A stretch of 64,000 bases of DNA, from assembly GCA_030770535.1 (NCBI GenBank), contig JASVEC010000014.1, positions 248,001-312,000 on the forward strand. The letters run 5' to 3'. A model generated the notes under the pieces. It ran no database searches and had not been told where the DNA came from. It saw nothing but the letters and a program-made list of their open reading frames with translations. The position numbers and the translations under genes were made by a program. Positions within the stretch are counted from its first letter, which is position 1; the number at the start of each line of letters is the position of its first letter. Positions 47,588 to 56,187 of this stretch are shown piece by piece. The DNA is from Batkoa obscura. Lineage: Eukaryota > Entomophthoromycota > Entomophthoromycetes > Entomophthorales > Batkoaceae.

Positions 47588-50319
47588 TTATGAATTTATA
47601 ACTTTGTTTAAAAATTCTAAGTCATTTAATTCTTCTGATAATTTGTCAATTGTAATTATTTCATTCAATTGAACTTCTTCATTTTGTATATTTTCTATTT
47701 CTTCTATATTTTTAATATTAACTATTGTCTGTTGATTGTCCATTAAATCTAACATCTCATTGGATACTTCCTTTTTTTTATGTAATGGTTGCATCATAGC
47801 TAACATAAATTCGGATGCCAATTGAGATACAGGTGGTGCTAAATGACCTGGCAACATTAAACTGCGATTGAATTCATTACTTAATTTATGAGTATTTTCA
47901 TTAATAGAATTCATATTAAGTTTATTATTGGAAGTTTTATTATTACTTTGTAACTTAATTGATACACTAGACCAATCATCAATGTCTATAATAGCTGAAT
48001 TATTATCTTGAATATTAATTGAAGATATATTATTATTATTGTCTTTAATTGATTTTTCTGCTTTACAAAATAATTTGTCTTCTGAAATAATGATCATATC
48101 TTCTATTTCATTTAAATTGTTATTATTATTATTAAATTGATTAACATTAATAATATTCATTGGCAAAAATGGAAGTGAAGTAGCATAAATTGGAGTTGGA
48201 GAAATTGGATTAAATGTTAATAGAAGATCTTGAGCAAATATAGTAAATGTTTTTGAATTCAAATGTAAATTTAATATTAAATTGGATGGAGAAATAGCTA
48301 AATTCCACCAAATTTCACCAGATATTAAATTAAATACTACTAAAGAATATTGTCCAATTGTAACTAAAAATGGTGTATTAGGTATAAACATAGACTTATA
48401 TAATATTCCAGCTGATGGACAAGCTATATATTGTTGTAATGTCATTGTGATTGGATCCCACAGCGCTATTTTATCTTCGTAAGTAACACTTAAGATTGAA
48501 CCATCACTACTGAAATTTAAATAATTGGGATTACAATTATTTCTATAAGATTGTTGATTACAATTCCAATTATAATGAATGATATCATTTTCTATTTTTG
48601 TATAATTCCATAATTTTAAAGAACCATCCAATGAAATGGAAGCTAATGTATGTTTATAAAAACACATAGATTTAATAGCTTGTTGATGTGGATTACGTAT
48701 TTCACTTATTAATAAATATTTTAATTGTTTTCTATCCCATTGCCAAAATTGTAAAAATGATTCCATATTAATTGACGTTAATGTATCAAATTTAGTAAAC
48801 GTAGCCATCCATTCTCCATCTTCAGTAAACTGAACTTGAGTAATGATTGGTTTACTCAAATCATCTTTGATTCTATTTAATGATAATGTACTAATACTTC
48901 CTATTACTCTTTTTATATTTAAATCATAAAAATCAATATTTCCTTCATGTCCTGGTAGTACTAAATTATTTCGATTAGGTTCTATTACAACTGAGAAATC
49001 ATTGTTATATTGAATAGGTCCTGACCAAGTATGTTTTAATTGAAATGTAGTTGGGTCAATTAAGGATACTGCTCCATCGAAATATCGAATAGCATAATAA
49101 GATTGATCTTGAGAACAACAAATATATTTAATATTATCTCTTAATCTTGGCACATACATTCTTTCTTTATTACTAAGTGTCCAATTAACTAATACTGCTT
49201 CATTACCACCTGATAATAAAGATAATCCATCCGCTGTATAACATATAGCATTAGCACCTAAACTATGCCAATGCATTACATTACATGGTCCACTAATTTT
49301 ATAAAAATTCTTCTCTGATTTTAACTCTGATTGATAAATAATACCTTTCATTGCAATAATCGAAATTAAAGGTTTAATTGGATGAAAAGCAATATTCGTA
49401 GGTACTTGTTCTTCATTACGAATAAAATTAAAGAAATCTAATTTATTACTAATTGATATTACTTCAAAATTAATCAAATCTAATAAATAAACATCCATAT
49501 CTAATTTTTTACTTATATTTGGATTATTGTAAACAGTAGCTCCTAAACTTGGTATTGTTGAATGTAATTCAATATTATTAATATATTTATTAAGTTGAAT
49601 GGAACCTAATAAATTTAACTCAATATCTTGGAGTGAATCATATAGCATATGTTCTTGGATTTCTTTGTTCATTGAATTTTTTTTGTTTTGTTGAACTCCT
49701 TTACCAAATTCGATTACTAACAACTCGTTATATGTTTCTCTTTTTATTAATATATAAATTTTATTTGGTGAAGCTGCTGTTGATTTTACATTTAAAATAT
49801 CACAATTTAAATTCCATTCTAAAGTATACGATTTATTACTTAGATCACGAATATGTATTCTACCATCTGAACAAGCAATAAATACCTATTTATGTTAAAA
49901 AAATAGAAATTAATATTTTAAAAAATAAAAATAAACAATAATACCTGTTTAGGATTGTGATAAAGTGGACCAGCAGCAATAACTTTAACATCAGCTGGTA
50001 ATTTAAAAATACTAGTTTTTAATTTTGATTGTACATTAAAAACTTCTACTCGATTTTTTTCCGGTATACATAACATTTTATTATTTAAAGTAAAAAATGG
50101 TCTTAATTCATTTTCCATGATATGATCATCCAAATTGAATACATTAAAGCTAGGACAGTTTAAATCTTGTAATTTTAATTCCTGAACTTCACTTGAATCC
50201 AATTTATTTCCAGTTCCATTCATCTTACTACCCTTTTTTTCCAATATTGGCTTGGAGTTACTCAAATTGCTCCCTTTATTCCGATGAACTTGATTGTTAT
50301 TGATACTCTTGACTTTCAT
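47588..50319 (-). CDS. WD-repeat protein, Utp17/Nan1 (WDR75)-like
   Basis: Two minus-strand exons (49945-50319, 47588-49885) give 890 residues. After a basic, low-complexity start come many WD-like blades: ACSDGRIHIRDLSNKSYTL, AICYTADGLSLLSGGNEAVL, WTLSNKERMYVPRL, SISLDGSLKLWNYTKI, SVTYEDKIALWDPIT. The two-propeller length, the GGNEAVLVNWTL blade and the C-terminal helical tail (APPVSQLASEFM, LNDLEFLNKVI) fit the U3 snoRNP t-Utp subunit Nan1/WDR75, which acts in rRNA transcription and 18S processing. The name rests on layout and the GGNEAVLVxW blade, not on a search. The region near 610-690 is rich in Asn and poorly conserved. Confidence 0.8.
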
Positions 50320-51485
50320 ATTGATTCTATAAGATGGACCAAATGGAAGGGTTAATTTATAAAAGTCTTATAAGATGGAATCAACTATTATGGGAATTAG
50401 ATTGAAATCAAAAATCAATTCTATCTCAATTCTAAAATTTTATTTTGCATCAAACTATTTTAAATTGAAGCTAACTTTCCAACTATTGCAACTCTTTTGC
50501 GAAATTTTTAGTTGTTCATTTGGTAGTTAAATTCTCATTAAATTTTGGATAAAATAGGAATAAGTATCTAAAAATCCATTAGATAAATAGCTTAACTGTC
50601 AAAATTTTCACTAATCAGTTTAAAAAGAGATACAATAATTGCGTTATGATTTTACAACTTAGTCCTTTGGGATTATAATCAATGAGTATACATAACTTAT
50701 TTTTTTCATTTAATCAAAATATGGTTCAATTCCACTTTATTGTAATCAACTTTAATGTTCAAAGGGTTTGTTTATAAAATCTGGTAAGTTTTTGAAATTT
50801 TTAATAAATTCTTTAACAGTTTTCTATTTCAAATTAGACTTCTCTATAAACTTAATAAATGTTTTGATTGGATTTAATGAAACAATAGAAAGTTAATATA
50901 GTTGTCCATTATAAATTTAAAAGATAATAAGAAATTTTATTGTATAATGTTTGTTAGTAGGTATTACATAATAATTTAAATAATGGCACTTTTTTTAAAA
51001 CCTTAAATTTTCATTACATTAGAATGACTATTACTTATTCTAGATTCATTATTTGATTATGAACTCAAAGTTAGCTAAATTATTAGATTCGTGATAGAAA
51101 TGATTATTTGAATGTAAAAATTGTTAGTTTGTAATTTTTTATTTAAATTATAAAATAATTCAAATTTTTATAGTTAGTTTAAGCCAAGACAATTTTGCTA
51201 AAAATACTTCCTAGCTAAAAATAACTATTGTCACAATTAAGCTTAGAATGAGAATTTCAAGCAATTCAAAAGAAGCTTTAATTACTAAATTTAGAAACTT
51301 AAAGTTGGGGTGAATTCTCAATTGTTAACCAATAAAGTTACATGTAATGATTAGAATATCAAAATAGAACTTGTTTAGTCATCTTTAATTATTTTTTATA
51401 AGTTAATTAAACTAGTGAGTAAAATTAAGTATCTTTATAATGACATTAGTATTTATAACATTAAGTAGATAATAATTTACGAACT
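50320..51485. other. Divergent intergenic region
   Basis: About 1.2 kb between the Utp17-like gene and the PP2C gene, read away from each other. No gene or repeat recognised. Confidence 0.5.
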
Positions 51486-52721
51486 ATGAATCATAATATT
51501 CAAGATGATGAAGAATATCTTCCATTTGATCCAGAGCGTGAAAATGAATATGATTTTCATGTAGGTGTTTCGTCAGATAGAAATCATAGATGTAGAAGAA
51601 CAATGGAGGTAAGAGCTTAATTTTGTTATATTATTATATCAACTTATTATTTATGTTAAACCATTTTCATTGTCAAATGCTTAATTAAACTAATATTATA
51701 TTAGGATGAGCATTGTTTTTTCCATGATTTTGGTGGAGTAAAAGATTCTGGATTTTTTGCAATCTATGATGGACATGCAGGAAAAGCAGCAGCTGATTTT
51801 TGTGGAGCTAACTTACATAAAGTAAAAAAAAGAGATCTATTTGTTAAGAAAATATCTAATTTTAATTTGAATATTTATTTAGAACTTTAATAAATTAATA
51901 AAAACGAATCCAGGAATTGATATAAATGAAGCTTTTAATGAAGCCTTTTTACTTACTGATGATCAATTAAATGGTTTAAATACAAACGCTGGTTGTACTG
52001 CTGTTTCTTCTTTTATAAGATGGGAACCATCAGTTAATGACCCAAATAAAAAGGTAAATTTAATATTTTCTAAATCAAACTGTTAAATTATTTAAATTAT
52101 TATTATTAGAGAGTTCTTTATACTGCAAACGCTGGCGATGCTAGAGCTGTTTTATGGTATAACTAATACTAGATTATTAATTTCTTAATAATAATAATTA
52201 AATAGTCGCGATGGAAAAGCTATTCGATTGACTTATGATCATAAAGGATCAGATATTCAAGAATCTAATCGTATTGTATCTGCTGGTGGATTTATGATGA
52301 ACAATCGTGTTAATGGTAATTCTATTATTATAATTTATTTATAAATTGTTAAAATTTAATGAATTTTAGGTGTGCTTGCCGTTACTAGAGCCCTTGGAGA
52401 TTCGTCAATGAAAGATTTTATAATTGGTAGTCCATTTACTACTCGAATTGATATTACAAAACAAGACACTTTTTTAATACTTGCATGTGATGGGGTAAGA
52501 TTTATTTTGAATTAAATTATTAATCAAAAAGATTATTTATTGACTGTATTTATTAATTCTTATTGTTTTAGTTATGGGATGTATGTTCTGACCAAGATGC
52601 AGTGAATCTTATTAGTGAAATCGAAGATCCCCAAGAAGCTAGTAAAAAGTTACTTCAATTTGCATTAAATAACTTTTCAACTGATAATCTCAGTACAATG
52701 GTAATACGACTTGATCATTAA
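51486..52721 (+). CDS. PP2C-family protein phosphatase, Ptc1-like
   Basis: Seven exons (51486-51608, 51705-51821, 51883-52053, 52110-52156, 52206-52315, 52370-52494, 52572-52721) give 280 residues, one compact catalytic domain. PP2C motifs are in order: [22 protein letters not shown] (metal Asp and Gly), [12 protein letters not shown] [42 protein letters not shown] and the final [12 protein letters not shown]. In most members the last motif is DNMTxIVV; the metal Asp and Asn are kept here. Small single-domain PP2Cs such as yeast Ptc1 dampen stress MAP kinase pathways. A MAPKK gene lies about 10 kb away, but that is probably coincidence. Confidence 0.93.
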
Positions 52722-53236
52722 ATATTGATATTATTTAATATTTAATTTTTTAATGTTTCAATTTATTTGAATCCTCAATCTACCTATTTTAAATATCAAA
52801 TTTCTACTACTTTTTTATATAAAAAAGTAGATATTATTAGATATCAAATAATTACTATCAATCCCTCCCCTCAATGAATTTAAAATAAAATTGGAATTTC
52901 CTTTAATGTTGTTATTGATTAATTTGTTATGATTTAATAGTACTATTATTATTAAAAATATAAATAAACTTGTTATACTCTATTTTTATGAAGTGCTAAT
53001 TATTGAATCTAAAGTTCCACTGAAGTTATGTAGTTATTTTATCCCTAATATTCTATTGATATCAAATCCTTTAGATTAATTATAGTAATTGAAATTTCAA
53101 ATATTATAAAAGTATTAAAATCTATCTTTTTATATATTATATCAAAAGTATAATGACTGTATAAACTTGGCATTTACTAATTGTAGTTAAAGTTTACACT
53201 TTTAGAAAAGAGTTTGATAAATTTCAATAGAATAGC
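52722..53236. other. Intergenic with a perfect palindrome
   Basis: 3' flank of PP2C and of the minus-strand secreted gene. It contains the 24 bp palindrome at 52807-52830; nothing else recognised. Confidence 0.55.
52807..52830. repeat. 24 bp perfect palindrome
   Basis: Left half CTACTTTTTTAT and its exact reverse complement follow without spacer. It lies 86 bp after the PP2C stop codon, so it could form a hairpin in the 3' untranslated region. Confidence 0.85.
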
Positions 53237-53543
53237 ATATTTATAGTTAAGATTTATTAGTGATATTATGAATTTATTTTGCTTTAATAGCAGCATCAGC
53301 TTTACCATCAGCTTTAGCTTTCAATTCTTCAGCTTTCTTGAAAACGGGCTCTTTAATTTCACCAGGCGCTACTCCTTTAAATTTCCCAGAAACTAGACTA
53401 ACGACAGCTTCAGCAGCACCTTCAGCTTGAACGTCATCAGTAATACCATTTGGAGTTGGGATAGCGAAAGTAATAGCAAAGAAAGCAGTGATGAGGACTT
53501 TGAATTGCATTATTATAATTACTATTTAGGATTATCTAAGAAT
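53237..53543 (-). repeat. Left arm of a 307 bp inverted repeat
   Basis: Inverted copy of 54265-54571 with only one difference found by eye (in the 3' flank). It contains the whole coding sequence of a small secreted-protein gene. Matching stops abruptly on both sides. Confidence 0.9.
53274..53510 (-). CDS. Small secreted Ala/Lys-rich protein 3
   Basis: 78 residues, intronless. Signal peptide MQFKVLITAFFAITFA, then IPTPNGITDD. The mature chain is cysteine-free and rich in Ala, Lys and Glu. A conserved core (AVSLVSGKFKGVAPGEIK, EPVFKKAEELKAKAD) is shared with gene 5. It should form amphipathic helices. The coding sequence is identical, base for base as far as could be compared, to gene 4 in opposite orientation 788 bp away (ATG to ATG). 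Function unknown. Confidence 0.82.
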   Translation of the reverse strand: MQFKVLITAFFAITFAIPTPNGITDDVQAEGAAEAVVSLVSGKFKGVAPGEIKEPVFKKAEELKAKADGKADAAIKAK

Positions 53544-53590
53544 AAATATGATTTAATTAAGTTTCTGATTTTAATCGAACATGCAACTTG

Positions 53591-53598
53591 TTTTTATA
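53591..53598 (-). promoter_or_regulatory. TATA box of small secreted-protein gene 3
   Basis: TATAAAAA on the minus strand, 88 bp before the ATG at 53510. It lies outside the inverted-repeat arm, so it is not a copy of the gene 4 promoter. Confidence 0.65.
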
Positions 53599-54206
53599 TT
53601 ATTGTCAACTAGATTTACTGTTATATTTTTATTCTTTATTTACTAAATTTAGTTAATCAATAGTTATAGAAAAATGAAACTAGTTAATCAATATTAAATC
53701 AAATCTTTATTGATGTTTGTTTAATTGACTTTTATACAAAATTCCTTTAATTTAAAATACATTTATACCAGAATATACATTTTGTTAATATTAGTTATAA
53801 AACATTTAAAATATAACATTTATTAACAATCAGCTTTTATTAAGATTTTAACATAAGTATCGAATTTTTTTAGTATAGAGTTACCAAAATAAACCAATAT
53901 ATATAGCTTATGGTATTAAAATAGGATAATATTATTTTAAAATAATAACAAAATGATAATAAATTTAAATTAAACTAGCCTATTTTTGCAATTATTTATT
54001 TATTAATATTTTACTTATTTTAAATTCAATTCAGTTATCTAAATCCAAAAGTAGTTAGTCAGAATCGATTTAAAAGTTCAATTGTCAATAAAGCATGGGC
54101 TTTCGGCTATAAAGTTAAATAGCTTTAATTTATGTAACATGATACAGTTAACTCTAATAGTGAATGGAAGTTATTTGAAAATAATCAAAGCTATGGAAAC
54201 TAACTA

Positions 54207-54214
54207 TATATAAG
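54207..54214 (+). promoter_or_regulatory. TATA box of small secreted-protein gene 4
   Basis: TATATAAG, 91 bp before the ATG at 54298 and outside the inverted-repeat arm. Confidence 0.7.
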
Positions 54215-54264
54215 CTCCGTAAAATTCCTTAAGTTAATACATTAAATCATTTCAAACTACTCTA

Positions 54265-54571
54265 ATTCTTAGATAATCCTAAATAGTAATTATAATAATG
54301 CAATTCAAAGTCCTCATCACTGCTTTCTTTGCTATTACTTTCGCTATCCCAACTCCAAATGGTATTACTGATGACGTTCAAGCTGAAGGTGCTGCTGAAG
54401 CTGTCGTTAGTCTAGTTTCTGGGAAATTTAAAGGAGTAGCGCCTGGTGAAATTAAAGAGCCCGTTTTCAAGAAAGCTGAAGAATTGAAAGCTAAAGCTGA
54501 TGGTAAAGCTGATGCTGCTATTAAAGCAAAATAAATTCATAATATCATTAATAAATCTTAACTATAAATAT
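54265..54571 (+). repeat. Right arm of a 307 bp inverted repeat
   Basis: Partner of 53237-53543; equal length. It begins at ATTCTTAGATAATCC upstream of the gene and ends at AACTATAAATAT downstream of it. Confidence 0.9.
54298..54534 (+). CDS. Small secreted Ala/Lys-rich protein 4
   Basis: 78 residues, identical to protein 3. Signal peptide about 1-16, mature start near IPTPNG. There is no cysteine, no membrane helix after the signal and no intron. The C-terminus KAKADGKADAAIKAK is the intact version of the end that is lost in genes 1 and 2. Function unknown. Confidence 0.82.
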   Translation: MQFKVLITAFFAITFAIPTPNGITDDVQAEGAAEAVVSLVSGKFKGVAPGEIKEPVFKKAEELKAKADGKADAAIKAK

Positions 54572-55097
54572 ATTACTATTGTTCTATTTTAGATTTTAAT
54601 AATTACTTAACTTTTCAAGACTTATCTATGGAAACGTCTTTTTTATTTCATTATTTAGTCGATTTTGTACTCAATATTAGTTTAAAAGAATTATTGATTA
54701 GATATTGAAATAAACAAAGACCTTTTAAACGTTAATATATTTTATGGTCATATTACAGCACCTTTTTAATAGTTCATAGTTCATAATTCATAGTTAAGTA
54801 ACACTACCATTTTTGACATTTTGAAAATAACGTTAATGAACTATAAAGCTTCATTAAGATTTTATTCTAAGATAAGGAAATTTTTTAAATAAGTTAAATA
54901 AAACGTAGGTAAATAAAAGTAAATAACTATTATTATTTTACTATTATTCATTAACCCAATTTAATAAAATAAAAATAAAAACATAACGAGAATCTATTCA
55001 ATAAGCATATAAATACAAGTAAGGTTGCCTGGTTAAAATCATTAAATTAACTTAGTCTTATATTAATACTTAGATAAACTTCAATAATATTATAAAC
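54572..55097. other. Intergenic between secreted-protein genes 4 and 5
   Basis: A+T-rich spacer carrying the promoter of gene 5; nothing else seen. Confidence 0.5.
55008..55015 (+). promoter_or_regulatory. TATA box of small secreted-protein gene 5
   Basis: TATAAATA, 90 bp before the ATG at 55098. A CTTAGATAAACTTCAATA block near the ATG resembles that of genes 1 and 2. Confidence 0.7.
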
Positions 55098-55355
55098 ATG
55101 CAATCCAAAGTACTCATCATTGCTTTTTTCGCTACCATTTTTGCTATGCCAGCTACCCAAAATGTCCCAGGATCCGAAGAAGAAATTTTACTTGATAATT
55201 CTCTCACCGAAGATACCCCCAATGCCGCTGTTAAACTATTATCTGGAAATGTCAAAGGAATGACACCACATGATGTCAATAAACCTATTTTCAAGAAAGC
55301 TGAAGAAACTAAAGCTAAAGTCAATGCTAAAATTGATGCTGCTGATAGCGCCTAA
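55098..55355 (+). CDS. Small secreted Ala/Lys-rich protein 5
   Basis: 85 residues. Signal peptide MQSKVLIIAFFATIFA, then MPATQN. The N-terminal mature part is more acidic than in the other members (GSEEEILLDNSLTED). The second half aligns with proteins 3 and 4: AVKLLSGNVKGMTPHDVNKP, IFKKAEETKAKVNAKIDAAD. Cysteine-free and intronless. It is a complete, diverged member of the family. Function unknown. Confidence 0.78.
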   Translation: MQSKVLIIAFFATIFAMPATQNVPGSEEEILLDNSLTEDTPNAAVKLLSGNVKGMTPHDVNKPIFKKAEETKAKVNAKIDAADSA

Positions 55356-56187
55356 TTAAGATCATTGAACATTAATAAATTGTAGTAAAAAAATTCTCAT
55401 TGTTTTAAACTTTTATCCTAATAACTATTAGCTTTTATGTCGCTAAAATATTAATATTTATAATTAGTAGATATCTGATCTAACATGATCATTATTTAAG
55501 ACCTTGTAGATTAATAAAAATCAAGTTATTTAAACTTTCAATCGTAATTGGAGTTAAAAATCCATCTAAAAGTTGATAATAGTCAGCTTAGAAAACTATT
55601 TGACTTCCAAATTTAGTATTATGAAATAGCCACTATTGAGATAATCAATATATAAATGTACATTTTGTTTAGTTATCTGTGTTTTTTTTAATATAAAAGT
55701 TCAACAATTTGTTAATAAAACCATACAACAATTGATTAAATTGTAAGACTAAATGATATTTGTTAGTTAAATATTACTTATTTCTCAAAAGTAACTTCCT
55801 TTTACTAAACTTAAGCTTAAGTCTTATAAAATTATAAATGTAATATATAAACATCCTTTATTATTTAAGAATTTAAAAACATGGAATCTTTGTTAGCTTC
55901 AGAGTCAGTATTTTGTTCACTTTTTAAGCAGCCTAAAACTTGAAAACCTGTCATCTAAAGTTTTGACCAAAAGTTGATTTTAGTCATAAAATTGGTACCA
56001 ACTTGGATTATATAATTAAGTTTACTAGGATTATTCTACCTTAACTCTTCAGTTTCGTAGAATTAATAGTTATAATTTTTATTACATTTTTACATAGTTT
56101 ATAATTTTATTTAATATAATAGCGTCAATTTATGATTTAAATATGTATTTATTCTTGTAGTAAGCGGATTTAGAATAGCTTGTTAAA
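55356..56187. other. Convergent intergenic spacer
   Basis: A+T-rich, between secreted-protein gene 5 and the PB1-UBA gene. No gene recognised. Confidence 0.5.

Larger units (their letters stand above)
53544..54264. other. Spacer between inverted gene copies
   Basis: 721 bp of A+T-rich unique sequence holding the two divergent promoters of genes 3 and 4. Weak similarity between the two ends beyond the arms (for example ATTAAATCAT on both sides) suggests an older, diverged duplication. Confidence 0.6.

Noticed and set aside
53427-53612. 61-codon frame opposite secreted-protein gene 3
   Set aside because: Antisense shadow of the signal-peptide region and promoter of gene 3.
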